A model generated the notes under the pieces. It was not told the origin of the DNA and searched no databases. It worked only from the letters and a program-made list of their open reading frames with translations. From Mytilus trossulus (lineage: Eukaryota; Mollusca; Bivalvia; Mytilida; Mytilidae): DNA of 64,000 nucleotides. The DNA lies in NCBI RefSeq assembly GCF_036588685.1, contig NC_086386.1, positions 73,158,682-73,222,681 of the forward strand, in the 5' to 3' direction. Shown in pieces: positions 46,075-57,404 of this stretch (position 1 is its first letter; every line of letters starts with the position of its first letter). The translations under genes and the position numbers were made by a program.

Positions 46075-46622
46075 ACGTGACGTATTACACCTCATCATTT
46101 CACCTCATCATTACACCTCACCATTACACCTTACCATTACACCTCAGCATTACACCTCAGCATTACACCTCATCATAACACCTCAGCATTACACCTCACC
46201 ATAACACCTTACCATAACACCTCAGCATTACACCTTACCATAACACCTCAGCATTACACTTCATTATCACACCTCAGCATTACATCTCAACATTACACCT
46301 CAGCATTACATCTCACATTACACCTCAGCATGACACCTTACCGTTACACCTCACAATTACACATCAGCATTACACCTTTCCATTACACCTCATCATTACA
46401 CCATAGCACTACACCTCAGCATTACACCTTACCATTACATCACAGCATTACCTCACCATTACACCTTACCATTACACCTCAGCATTACACCTTACCGTTA
46501 CACCTCACCATTACACATCAGCATTACGCCTTACCATTACACCTCAGCATTACACCACAGCATTACACCTTAACATTACACCTCACCATTACACCTTACC
46601 ATTACACCTCAGCATCACACCA
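46075..46622. repeat. 11-bp satellite (CATTACACCTC)
   Basis: About 48 copies of CATTACACCTC with frequent single-base variants (CATAACACC, CAGCATTACACC, TTACCATTACACC). The Thr/His/Ser-rich open frame at 46330-46626 is this satellite. Confidence 0.95.
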
Positions 46623-48039
46623 ATAAATTACATAATCAATTCAAATAACATATATATGTTATTCAACTTTAAGTTATTGCTTTATATTTCAGTGCTGCAA
46701 GCATATATGAAACATTATAGGGTCAGAAACAGGTTTGTGAAATAGTTCGAAGATTGTTTTTTAAACCTGGGACTATTAAACTAACAGTATATATCTCTTG
46801 TCCAACATGATAAAGGTCCACAAATATATCGCTTCATTTGCTTTATCTAAAATGAAAACTTAACTGCAAGGAAACCCGTAAAATGATAAAATAAGAATTT
46901 GATAAAAAAAAAAAAATACTTTCAATTTTCTTTAATTAATGAAATAAAGCCTGGCTATAGAAATCATTGCGACCGACTACTTTTCGATTTAAAACAAATT
47001 TTAAGTCAATGCTAAAAATTATTGTCAGCACTAGACAGGGTCTATCTATACTAGAGGCAGGGACTTTCTATACTAGTAGAAAGTCCCTGCACTATGTGAC
47101 TTTATAAAGCAATCTTTACCTTAAAAATAAGTTGCAAAATAATGCAGTATATGTCCTTCAAAAGTAAAACTGTTGTATTATTATGTAATATTGTGTTATT
47201 TGACAGTTGTTTTTGTTTCCACATATGCAAATGAACGGTAATTATAATTAATAGTCCATTAATAAGTACTAAACGTTTGAAATAAATTTAAATGCATGTA
47301 TAAAAGCAATGTCAAATATAAAATGGAATACGTAATTTATTTAAGTTTTGTGAATACAATATAAATTATTACTTGAAAATAAAAATGTTTGTGTTTATTC
47401 ACTATACTGCAGTATTCAAATCTTTGTTTTGTTGTATTTAAAACTGAGTAAATTAATGTCAGTAATATCACAGATGGGTAATACCTAAATTCACACAAAA
47501 GTGTCAATTCTAGACAATTTATGTATTAAAATAAACAAACATTGAAGCTTTTAAAGATTATTAAATAGCGAGTTAAGTAAAATTATAAAACAGAGAGTAA
47601 AACAACAGCAGGTAGTATTGTCCTTTATACAAAGACAATAAGTATACATGTTTTAGTGTACGATCACTTCCTATAGGTAATGGTGACCTAGCTGATAACG
47701 TCACAATTCGATGAGTTCCCACACAACCTTACACCCCTTGTAATCAATGGATGGATCAGTCCAAAATAGAAAGCGTGCCGTAAAATATTAATCTGGAATA
47801 TTGTACGGTACATTTGCTACACTTACGAAAGGAAATTACATAAAAAGTTATCTGTCTTACGAATTTACATTAGTACATGTGCATAGTGTATGTGTGTGCT
47901 ATTGATGTGTGAACGGTATGTAATACATTTGGGACGTAAACAAAGCGATCAATGGAGATAGTTGTGTATCGTTAAAGGTCGGTGATTATTACGGGACATT
48001 CAGGTCTCGTAAGAACGTTACATACATGCATATAATATT
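46623..48039. other. Upstream region of the Mastermind-like gene
   Basis: AT-rich; presumably contains the promoter and 5' untranslated region, but no TATA box or initiator can be placed with confidence. A perfect 14-bp-arm hairpin lies at 47057-47090 (listed separately). Confidence 0.4.
47057..47090. other. Perfect hairpin, 14-bp arms
   Basis: GCAGGGACTTTCTA, loop TACTAG, TAGAAAGTCCCTGC. It lies about 950 bp upstream of the Mastermind-like start codon. Its role is unknown. Confidence 0.8.
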
Positions 48040-48282
48040 ATGGGGGATTTTTCCTCCCCCAAGCGGCGGGATGTAGTCGAACGCTTGAGGAGGCGATTCG
48101 ATATTTACAGAAGACATCAAAATAAATCTGCAACCAGATATGACAATACTATAAATAGCTTATATGAACGTGAAAGACAAGAAACTTTGTTGTTACGTGA
48201 ACGGTGGCTACAGAGTAAAGCAAAAAAGGCTTCTAAGACTAAAAAGGACAGTTCTGGAGAGCATAGGAATTTAGGGCTTACG
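48040..48282 (+). CDS. MAML: Mastermind-like coding exon 1 (MamL-1 domain)
   Basis: Residues 1-81, from MGDFSSPKRRDVVERLRRRF to EHRNLGLT. The donor is ACG|GTAAGT at 48283. One N-terminal exon carrying the Notch/CSL-binding helix, followed by a large intron, is the usual layout of Mastermind genes. Confidence 0.94.
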
Positions 48283-49678
48283 GTAAGTCTCACTATTTCT
48301 ATTTATTACATAGTATTTCCCTGTGACCCCAATGTTGACATTTTGATTGAATGGGATTGACCGAGTCACGTGGCCACACGATGCAACTGACCAATGGTAA
48401 CTAACCTTAAAGATCAAGTGTTGTTAAAATTAATTAAATACATAGTGTACCCTAGAGGCGTAAATAGATATTTGTCACCTATAACAGAATAATGTAGCCA
48501 GTTTATTTTTAGTACAATTAAGATGTACATTTGTGTACCTAATAATTGACACGTGTTTGACCTGATTATTAATTTGCAGTAGAATAAAAGACATTTTATT
48601 TATCATCAGTATACATGTAATACTATATTTTGATTGTGTTGTAAATTTTAGAACCCATGAGGAACTCTTCAATACTAAAATGTATTAGCTGAATTGTTCA
48701 ACTTTTAAAGTTTGCAAGCCTACTGCAAATATCAAATGCACACAGCTTTTACCTTTAATAAATTTACAATATTCCCTAGACCTAAGATTAAGGAAAACAA
48801 TTTCAACAAAACAAAAAATCGAAAAACTCTTAATATTAAAGACATAAAGCATTGTAAAGTATACACATTTGTAGCAAGAAAATAAAGGAGTAGGTCCGGT
48901 AAGACCTCTTTTTGGCCCCAAAATATAGCGGTTTTACAAAATTGTTAAAATGTAAACTTTTACTTAGTTATTGGATAGCAGAATGGTTCTGCTACATAAA
49001 TATGGGCTGTTTTTTACACTACAATGTACATATATTGGGTACTAGCACCATGAAGTCGTGCTAAATTACTGAAATCTTCACAATTCCATCATTTTAGTTA
49101 AATTTTAGACGGTTTCCGGGTAAAACGAAAGTGGCCGCATTCGTGTTCATCCAAAATATTGAAATGGAAATTGTATTTGATGATATTACATAACATATGT
49201 AAAGATTGAGGATGAACACAGATGCGGCCACTTCCGTTTTTGACAAAAACCATCTGAAAAGTGACATTTTTTCGGATATTTGGTAGATTTTCCATATTTG
49301 AGCTTGAATCGGATCGTTTTTAATGACTTAATAAGTTAAAATCTTGCACACAAATTAATTGAATCATATGAAATAGACACTTAAGTGTTTAAAAAGTGGT
49401 CAAAATCTTTCGTCAGTTGAAACTGAAATTTGAGGCCAAAAACGGTCCTTACCGGACCTACTCCTTTGATTATTTCACATTTTGAATGATGTAGACAACT
49501 TTTTGAGCATTTCCCCTCCCTCTCCTGTCCAAATACATGCAAGGACGTAATGTCAAATAAATAGATGAATAATAAATAAATACACTGAAATAGATAAATA
49601 ATACTAATAAATACATGAAATAAATAAATAAATGAAAAAATAAATAAATAAATTAAAAAATAAATTAAAAAAAATACA

Positions 49679-49721
<43 letters not shown>

Positions 49722-52700
49722 ATTAATTAATTAATGAATGAAAAAAATTTAAAAAAAATAAGAAATTAATTTGAAAAACTTAATAAATAAATATACAGGA
49801 TATACATGTTCATAACATGCATAACAAAAATATACAAAAAATATACAAATATTTAAATGCATAAATATTATAATTATTGTAAAATTTTCAATTTTTTTTC
49901 ACTTTTAAAAAAACTGGTCAGTAATCAGGATTTAATATTAATAATTTTATAACACTATTTCATTTGTCAGTAGGACACAGGACATTAAGCCTAATAGCCC
50001 TATTTTTTAAGTAATTTATTTTCAGGAAGATGTATGTACCCTTAGTTAGATAGAAAAATTACTAACGGTTAGTAACAAATAGAGCAAAAAGTAATTCCTC
50101 AAACATAAAATCAAACTGATTGAGGCATGTGTAGTTGAAAGGTTGCATGGCAAAATGTTATTCCCAGTTCAACTTACATTTATATTATACATTGGCTGCC
50201 TGAGTCCTGACTGTCTTAATACTGTATATTGAATTTGATTTTTTGTGTTTTTACACAACTTTTTATTTTTACACTCCTTTTGGGCTATTTCCTAGCAGCC
50301 AGTTTTTATTGGTGAAGGAAGCCAGGGAAAACCACTGACCTTCAATAGGAAAACTGACAATCCTAGTCAATTAAGATTGAAGTTGAGTGCACCTACATGA
50401 GCAGGATTCGAACTCACAACCTCAGTGTTGACTGCATGACATTAAATAACCAGTCCAAGGGCCAAATCACTGACATTCTGCACCTTTAAATCATGATTAA
50501 TTATTGTCAGATGGTTTATTTTGTGTAATTGGTTCTTATTCTGATTTTTTTATATAGATGAAATATCTGCCACTGGACATAAACAATCAAGAAACAGGTT
50601 CTGTACATTATTTGATTTGACAGACTTTTGTCCAAGGAAATGGTTGGTCTTTCTTATACAAAAGATGTCAAAAAAAATGTATTAACATGATTAAAGTATC
50701 TGACGTCCGACCCAAAGGGTGTCCAATAAAAACCTGACATCTAATTGATATAATACAAAATATGCTGACCAACTAATAAATATCTTAATGTCCAACACAA
50801 AGGGTGTCCAATAAATACCTGACATCTAATGTCCAACACAAAGGGTGTCCAATAAATACCTGACATCTAATGTCAGACATAAAACTAATAAATACCTTAA
50901 TCTAATGTCAGACACAAAGTGTGTCCAATCAATACTGGACATCTAATGTCCAACACAAAGGGTGGCCAATGAATACTTGGTATCTAATGTCAGACCTGAT
51001 ATCTAAAGGGTGTGCAATAAATACCTGATATCTAATGTCAGACACAAAGGATGTCCAATAAATACCTGATATCTATTTTCAGAAGCAAAGGGTGTCCAAT
51101 AGATACCTGACATCTATTTTCAGACACAAAGGGTGTCCAATAAATACCTGATACATGTATCTGTTGTTGACTCAAAGATTCATAATATGTAAATGAGAAT
51201 TGTACCACGTGATAGTATGAACTGGACTGGCTTCATAGTCTTGATATCATTAAAATCTTTAAAACACGGATATTATAAGTTGCCCTTCTCAGAGTCCTTA
51301 TTTACAATCACTTTGATATTTCCGTAAAGTTATCAGGCGGTCAAAATCAAAACAATGAACGTGAATTTAGTGAACTTTTCGTGAGATTATTCTTCTTGAA
51401 ATAGTAACATTTTAATTTTACGTGTGAACCTAGATTTCAACAACTACATGTACCCATACAAGGTTTGGACTTGCTTATTCTTTGGAAATTCAAGTTTCAA
51501 ATTTTACCCCGGCAACCTGTTTTTGTAATGACCTTGTAAGCTTATTTTTAACACGAAGACAAGTATGCAAATTTGATGTTTCAGCCATTTTAGCCTGTAT
51601 TTTATTCTGCAATGTTAAAAGCCTCTTGCCTCGATTTTTAAATAGCTCAGGAACCTGCAATGTTTGCAACAACAGTCATTTTGTTTCGTTTAAATGATTT
51701 TTATTGTTGTGTATATTCATTTTCTGCTCTGGCAACCTGTCTATCACTTAAAATTAAAATTTAAACAGACATTTTTTTCAAGTTCCCTATCATTTTAATG
51801 TAATTTCCGTGACCGATTTCTTTAGTATAATATTCAAATAAGCAAAGTGGCTTTGATTTCAGGATATATGGTCCAGGCTCAGGTCCAATAAATACTTGAC
51901 ATCTAACGTCAAACTTTAAGGGTGTCCAACAAATACTTGACATCTAACGTCAAACTTTAAGGGTGTCCAACAAATACCTGATATATAATGCCGATACAAA
52001 GAGGGTTCAAAAAATACCTGAGATCTAATGTCAGACACAAAAGGTGTCCATAACCATGATAACATACATGACTTCTAATGTCTGACACAAAGGAGGTCCA
52101 TTGAATACCTGAACTATAATATTTGACTCAAAGGATGACCAATAAATACCTGATATCTAATGTCCCACACAAAAGGTGTCCAATAAATACCTGATACCAA
52201 AAAAAACCTGATATCTAATGTCTGACATAAAGGCTGTCAAATAAATACCTGACATCTAACATGTCTAATGCCAACACTAAAGAAGCTGGTCAATCAATAT
52301 ATACCTGACATTTGAGATCAGACACATATGACGCTGACCCACCAAAAAATATATATATAATGTCAGACAAAAAGGATGTCCAATAAATATCTGACATCTA
52401 ATGGCACCCTCTTTTATATATAACTTTGATGAGCATGTACATTGTAACGGGAATGTAGTACACAAGAGAGTTACATTGTACAATGAAATGGGGAGGGCAG
52501 ACTGATTGTGTAAGATTACAAACAACTTGTTCATTGTAAATGGATTAAATTTCACATGTTACATTACATATTTTATTGTTGCGATCGTCGAATATAACGT
52601 TTATGGCTCAATTAAATTAATTTCATAACATAATTGCTCCGCTTTAAAATGTTAAAGTTATTTAATACACCATACAAATGAATAGTCAGATTGTTAAATA

Positions 52701-55700
52701 GATCTCTTGGTTGCGTGTGAAAAGATAATTTATACGTGTACCTGTAAAAAAAGGTCTCGCATAGTTAACGTGTATAGATCATGTACACTTATACACTATC
52801 ATACCACATGTCAGTGTAGTCCGTCTACATTTGCTCTACCATACCAACATGTAGAACGTACATTTAACAGTACCAGCGTGTAGATACATTTTTGTAGTAC
52901 ATCTACTCTATCATACCAGCGTGTAGATCGTACATTTACTCCATATCATACCAGCGTGTAGATAGTTATAGGTTTCATAACGAGTAAGAATTAGATATCG
53001 CTTGATATCAACTCGAGTTATTTAATTTCAATATAATAATAAACGAGCCTGTGGCGAGTTTGTTATTACTATTTAAATTAAATAAAGAGAGTTGATATCA
53101 AACGATATCTAATTCTCCCGAGTTGTGAAACCTATTTCTCTTATGGTAAACATGCTTTTTGTGCTTAATAAAAAAAATCCGCGAAACGTCGACCCAGTCG
53201 CTTGAACATAACTGCATTGTGACGTCATATGTCCTGTTCGTCGTCAATCTTCAACATAAGACTTTTTTAAACATGTTGTACGCTTCAGAATGTAATAATA
53301 TTAGAATAAGAATATATGATAAGGTGAAAAGTGTGCGTATTTTCTATATTATTGAAGAAATCGCTTATCTCCGTTGTAATGGAGGAAATGTACATCATTG
53401 TGACCTTTAACTGTCAACAATGACCTAAAGAATAGCCAATGAAAATGCCGCAATATCGTTTCAGGAGGTTTCGTTGGCCAATCAAATTAACGCATTTTTC
53501 GTATCACTTTTTCGTATCACACTCCGGACAGTGTGATACGAGAATTATCTATTCATGCGAGGAATAGATAACAGGCCCCAACCATAAGAGAATACATTTT
53601 ATGCTATCATACCAGCGTGTAGATCGTACATTTAATCCATATCATACCAGCGTGTAGATACATGTAGTACATTTTATGCTATCATACCAGCGTGTAGATC
53701 GTACATTTACTCTATCATACCAGCGTGTAGATAGTACATTTAATAGTACCACCGTGTAGATCGTACAATTACTCTCACACCAGCATGTATAGATCATACG
53801 TTGCTCAATGATTATACCAATGTGTACATGTAGATCGTACATTTACTCTCACACCAGCAAGTTTAGATCATACGTTGCTCAATGTTCATACCAATGTGTA
53901 GATCGTACATTGACTCTCACACCAGCAAGTATATATCATGCGTTGCCCAATGATCATATCAGAGTGTAGATAGTTCATTTACTCAATGATTATACATGTA
54001 AAAGTGTGTAAATAGTACACTTACTCAATGATTGTAATAGCGTGTAGATTTTACACGTACCCAATCATTCCAGCGCGTATAGTACGGTCGCCAAGTACAT
54101 TTGTTCTTAATCCAATAATGAACCCATCTTATTATAATCCTAAAAATGAAAAATAATTCCGGTATCTTTCCGACCTTACAAAACTAGATCTATATATGAT
54201 TTTTCTGTTTACAGATTCCGAACCTAAAGTGTGTTGACTTTCGCCAGTTTAAAATTATGATAAACTGTTACTTGCTAAACGACCATTTCAAATGATTTCA
54301 TGCATATTCATGAGGACGCGGAGAAATTAACTATAATGATGCAATTGGTTGGCGACTGCCTCTATGATAAGGGTATGATGACCGTGCTTAAACGGTAGCC
54401 GATCGTAACCCTCAGACGGAAAACCGGGGACTTTTCTATGTATCCAAGTCGTCACATACTGTATCATCGGAGCTTGTCTATCAGGGGTAGATCAAGCAAT
54501 TGTATTAAGGGGTCCAACTATATGTCCCCAATCAAATGCATTGAGTGGCCAAAAAAGGGGGGATTCCAACCCCTAGACCCCCCTTTTTTGGATTCGCCAC
54601 TGGCTCATTATACTTCTACTGCACATCTCCTTTTAAGTCGAAAACTAAAACCTTTCTTGGGCATTTTTCTACATGTTATATTTAAACATTGAAAATAATC
54701 GAACTTAATTTTTTAATTATTTCTAAGTGAAGAAAAAAAAATCCTCGAATTTTATGTATTTACTTTGCATGTGATATATGTCGTTTTTAAATCGGTGTTT
54801 AATATATAAATTAAAAGGAATTAAAAAGATAGTTAAAAGCATCGAAGAAAGAAGTGTGTTACTTGTTAATGTTATGTTGAGGTTCCGGCATGAAGAATCA
54901 ACAGCGTTCCTTGTAAAAAATGTTAATTATTCAAATGTCTAATATTTTGACCATTTCAGTATAAAGCAATACAACTGCAGGTCATTATGACTTTTCTCTC
55001 TCTCCATCTATACCGGGTATATGTGAATGGCATATATTTAAGCGTACACGTATAGTCGAACACTTTAAATTTTGATAATAACTAAGTGTTTTTGCGGTAA
55101 ATTGTGTAGGAATTAAAGACCAATGTCTCCTCGTATTGGATATTATATTCCCCAGAATTAACCCAGTATTCTGTAGCTTTGATAAATTACCCTCTGATGA
55201 TGGAAAAGAATCGAAGAGAATGAAAGCCAAATTAGTTGAATTTTGATTAATTTTGTTGATTAATTCATTTTGTTCTGTCTTTGTAGAAATTACTCAAGAA
55301 AAAGATCGATAGTAGCCAATCAGAGAGTCAGAATCTTGACACTAGTGCGTTCGATTTTGATGAGTCGGACACCATTACTACACAGAAAACGGTTAAAGGT
55401 GGATCCGGAGTCGACGTGTCTGTTCGCATTGTTCAGGAAATCACGGGCGGAAACTCGCAGCAAGTACAAACAAACGTAGCCGTTAGTACTACAGTCAAAA
55501 CACACATAGAATCGAAAGATAAGCCATCAACTAGTGTCGAAACAAGTACAAAATTTGAGTGTAAGCAAGAACCTTGTGATGACATTCCGGGTATACATTC
55601 TAATAAATCTGATATAAGTCACACTGGCTCAGAAATCCTTGATCAAGAAGAGCTGGAAGAAATATTAAAAACAATTGAAAAAGATGAAAGTAAATTAAGT

Positions 55701-57404
55701 GACGAGATTTTCGAAGAATTACAAAAATTTGACCAAATTTACAGTAAAGTGTCCCAAGAGGATAGTAATGACTCAAGTATGTTTGGCAGTATGACCGGAA
55801 GTTCTCCAGGCTTACACAAACAGCCTCCTTATGATCCCGGAAGTGCTGGGAATACCGGAAATATGTTCGAGAGTCCACCTTCCAATCCAGTAAGAACGCC
55901 ACCCGTCCCATTTAGACAACCGGGGGCAATTACTACTATGACTGAAACTGGTCCTGCAGCTGAAACGCTTAAACAAATGGCTGCACAACATCAAAGTAAC
56001 CAACATCACGGGGGCTCACAGTATAAACAATTCAATACACACATTCAAGAGGGGAACTATACGAACCAGTACCCTCCAGCTATGGACACGTCTTACGGAT
56101 ACGGTAACCAACAGAATATAAATAATATGAGAAACGGTAATGTTGTTTATCAGGAAGGAAACCAAGACATGTATGCAGGAACGAAACCATTGACTCACTA
56201 TCCGGGGGTTGGAGGAAACCCCACGCCTTCTTCCCTACAACAATTACAAAATCAGGTGCAGTCTTTCAGTCAGAGTCCTCAGATGGAGATAACACAAACA
56301 CAACAGATGCACGTGAGTGACGGGTCACGCAGACTACAAATGTCTCAGACACAACAGATGCACATGCGTCAACCGCCACAAAATATATCTATGTCTCAAC
56401 ATCAGTCATTTTCAATGCCTAACAACATGGCACAAAGACAGTCACCGGGTTACATGAATGAACAAATGAAAATGCAGCAAATGTACCAAGAAAAAATGAG
56501 ACAGGAGCAACGTCATCAAAGCATGCAGGCGGCGCAAATGCAACAATTCATGAGACCTCCACCCGAATATAAACAATCGGAGGGATACTCCGCTAGTAGA
56601 CAAAACCCCTTACAAACAATGCAAGACATGGTCGAACAAACAAACACCATGCAGACTTCTGGATATGGAAGTGTCAAAACTGAAAACACACCTCATATCC
56701 AGAATGGCATGATGCAATCTGCTCAAATGGCCGCCATGCAGCGAGGACCTTCTAGCTCAACGATTAATACGGGGCCAGTTATATCACAGAATGATGCAGG
56801 GTATCATATGCCACAAATACAACGTCAACAGTCGTACCCGGGGGGTATAGACTCCTCGTTAGTGCGTCAAAATCGTCAAAATGGACATGGGTACACGAGT
56901 GCTATAATGCGAAACCAGAGACCTCCGAATGTCAATGTTGGACCAGATGGCTTAAATATTTCACAACCCCGTACACAAGAATGGCCTCGTCACATGATGC
57001 ATGGAACTATGAACGGAATGGCCAGGCCACAAAATCCCAATATAATGTATAACAACACATATGCAGGCCAAGCTGGAACAACTGTGACTAATGTTAATCA
57101 GACAAGGCCTATGCAGATGACGGCATTGCAATCTCAAGCTATGATGCAAAACAATGCACAGGCGCAACACATGATGATGCAACAACAGGGCATGCAGATG
57201 TCTCAAAGAATGGCAATGGCCAATCAAAACAACTCTAGCTTTAATCAGCGTCCACCACAACAAGATGACTTCATGAACATCTTAGATAGTGCTTCTCAAA
57301 GCGGCAATTCCGATTACATAGATAATATGGCTGCACAAAGTACAGGTGTCAGCAGTGATGCTGCTTGGTTAGATGAAATTCTAAGTGGTAACCGAGACTT
57401 GTGA
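48040..57404 (+). CDS. MAML: Mastermind-like transcriptional co-activator of Notch, two coding exons
   Basis: The exons are 48040-48282 (81 codons) and 55287-57404 (705 codons plus TGA), joined phase 0 across a 7.0 kb intron, giving 786 residues. An in-frame TAA 30 bases upstream supports the start. Residues about 9-65 are the MamL-1 helix (VVERLRRRFDIYRRHQNKSA, RYDNTINSLYERERQETLLL), the part that lies in the groove formed by the Notch ankyrin domain and CSL in nuclear complexes. After it come a basic stretch, a KQEP motif at 174-177 resembling sumoylation sites of vertebrate MAML1, and an acidic amphipathic segment at about 198-235 (QEELEEILKTIEKDESKL), likely an activation or p300/CBP-contact region by analogy. 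The rest is rich in Gln, Met, Asn and Pro with TQQMH repeats. It ends in another acidic motif, AAWLDEILSGNRDL. Which vertebrate paralogue is closest cannot be told. Confidence 0.94.
48884..49467. mobile_element. MITE with nested inverted repeats in the Mastermind-like intron
   Basis: Outer repeats are AAAGGAGTAGGTCCGGTAAG (48884-48903) and its exact inverse (49448-49467). Inner repeats, GAAAGTGGCCGCATTCGTGT with its near inverse (49122-49152 against 49209-49240), fold the middle. 584 bp, noncoding. A target duplication is not clear. Confidence 0.82.
49555..49800. repeat. AATA/TAAA low-complexity tract
   Basis: Runs of AAAT units, purest at 49676-49718, with TTAATTAATTAATTAAT following. Confidence 0.85.
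50271..50470 (-). repeat. tRNA-derived SINE, Mastermind-like intron
   Basis: On the minus strand the head contains GAGTTCGAATCCTGC, a good polymerase III B box (about 50402-50416). It is followed by a body (GTGCACTCAACTTCAATCTT, GACTAGGATTGTCAGTTTTC, AATAAAAACTGGCTGCTAGG) that I recognise as a common bivalve SINE body. The A box is decayed. Confidence 0.6.
50695..51165. repeat. About 41-bp satellite, part 1
   Basis: About ten copies of GTCCAATAAATACCTGACAT plus CTAATGTCAGACACAAAGGG with substitutions and short deletions. Confidence 0.88.
51166..51874. other. Unrelated sequence between the two satellite parts
   Basis: About 700 bp without recognised repeat ends. Open frames on both strands at 51482-51697 overlap each other and have no family match. 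It may be an insertion or an older boundary. Confidence 0.4.
51875..52405. repeat. About 41-bp satellite, part 2
   Basis: About 11 copies of the same unit as at 50695, including two nearly identical copies of GACATCTAACGTCAAACTTT at 51897-51961. Confidence 0.85.
52795..52965. repeat. About 33-bp satellite, part 1
   Basis: Four or five copies of ATCATACCAGCGTGTAGATC plus GTACATTTACTCT. Interrupted at 52966 by a composite inverted-repeat insertion, resuming at 53598. Confidence 0.85.
52966..53597. mobile_element. Composite fold-back insertion in the 33-bp satellite
   Basis: Part one (52969-53135) is one long hairpin: ATAGGTTTCATAACGAG and AGAATTAGATATCG have inverses at the other end (CGATATCTAATTCT, GTTGTGAAACCTAT). 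Part two is bounded by TTCTCTTATGGT (53136-53147) and ACCATAAGAGAA (53581-53592), and holds a perfect hairpin CGTATCACACT/AGTGTGATACG near 53513-53541. No coding capacity is evident. Confidence 0.7.
53598..54085. repeat. About 33-bp satellite, part 2
   Basis: About 13 copies that become progressively more diverged to the right (ACACCAGCAAGTATATATCA and similar). Confidence 0.85.
54480..54604. mobile_element. Degenerate GGCGGATCCAG-type short element
   Basis: TCAGGGGTAGATCAAGCAAT to TTGGATTCGCCACTGG; same family as 44828-44959, sharing TATGTCCCxAATCAAATGCATTG in the middle. Confidence 0.65.
54605..55286 (+). other. Last part of the Mastermind-like intron
   Basis: AT-rich with no repeat recognised. 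It ends in a pyrimidine-rich acceptor (GTTCTGTCTTTGTAG). Confidence 0.5.
55287..57404 (+). CDS. MAML: Mastermind-like coding exon 2 (activation region)
   Basis: Residues 82-786. The acceptor TTTGTAG ends at 55286. The true 5' part (KLLKKKIDSSQSESQ onward) lies upstream of the first in-frame GTG at 55416, which should not be taken as a start. The exon is uninterrupted to TGA at 57402-57404. An AATAAA hexamer overlaps the stop (57404-57409). Confidence 0.93.
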   Translation, partial: KLLKKKIDSSQSESQNLDTSAFDFDESDTITTQKTVKGGSGVDVSVRIVQEITGGNSQQVQTNVAVSTTVKTHIESKDKPSTSVETSTKFECKQEPCDDIPGIHSNKSDISHTGSEILDQEELEEILKTIEKDESKLSDEIFEELQKFDQIYSKVSQEDSNDSSMFGSMTGSSPGLHKQPPYDPGSAGNTGNMFESPPSNPVRTPPVPFRQPGAITTMTETGPAAETLKQMAAQHQSNQHHGGSQYKQFNTHIQEGNYTNQYPPAMDTSYGYGNQQNINNMRNGNVVYQEGNQDMYAGTKPLTHYPGVGGNPTPSSLQQLQNQVQSFSQSPQMEITQTQQMHVSDGSRRLQMSQTQQMHMRQPPQNISMSQHQSFSMPNNMAQRQSPGYMNEQMKMQQMYQEKMRQEQRHQSMQAAQMQQFMRPPPEYKQSEGYSASRQNPLQTMQDMVEQTNTMQTSGYGSVKTENTPHIQNGMMQSAQMAAMQRGPSSSTINTGPVISQNDAGYHMPQIQRQQSYPGGIDSSLVRQNRQNGHGYTSAIMRNQRPPNVNVGPDGLNISQPRTQEWPRHMMHGTMNGMARPQNPNIMYNNTYAGQAGTTVTNVNQTRPMQMTALQSQAMMQNNAQAQHMMMQQQGMQMSQRMAMANQNNSSFNQRPPQQDDFMNILDSASQSGNSDYIDNMAAQSTGVSSDAAWLDEILSGNRDL

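Noticed and set aside
46330-46626. Thr/His/Ser-rich repetitive open frame
   Set aside because: It is the translation of the 11-bp CATTACACCTC satellite, with no start context or splice signals.
50695-52405. 41-bp array as a minus-strand splice-donor minisatellite (TGTCAGGTATTT)
   Set aside because: No adjoining exon was found, and the only gene across it is on the plus strand.
55416-57404. GTG at 55416 as a start for the Mastermind-like protein
   Set aside because: The frame is open upstream to an acceptor at 55286 and joins the MamL-1 exon at 48040-48282 in phase.
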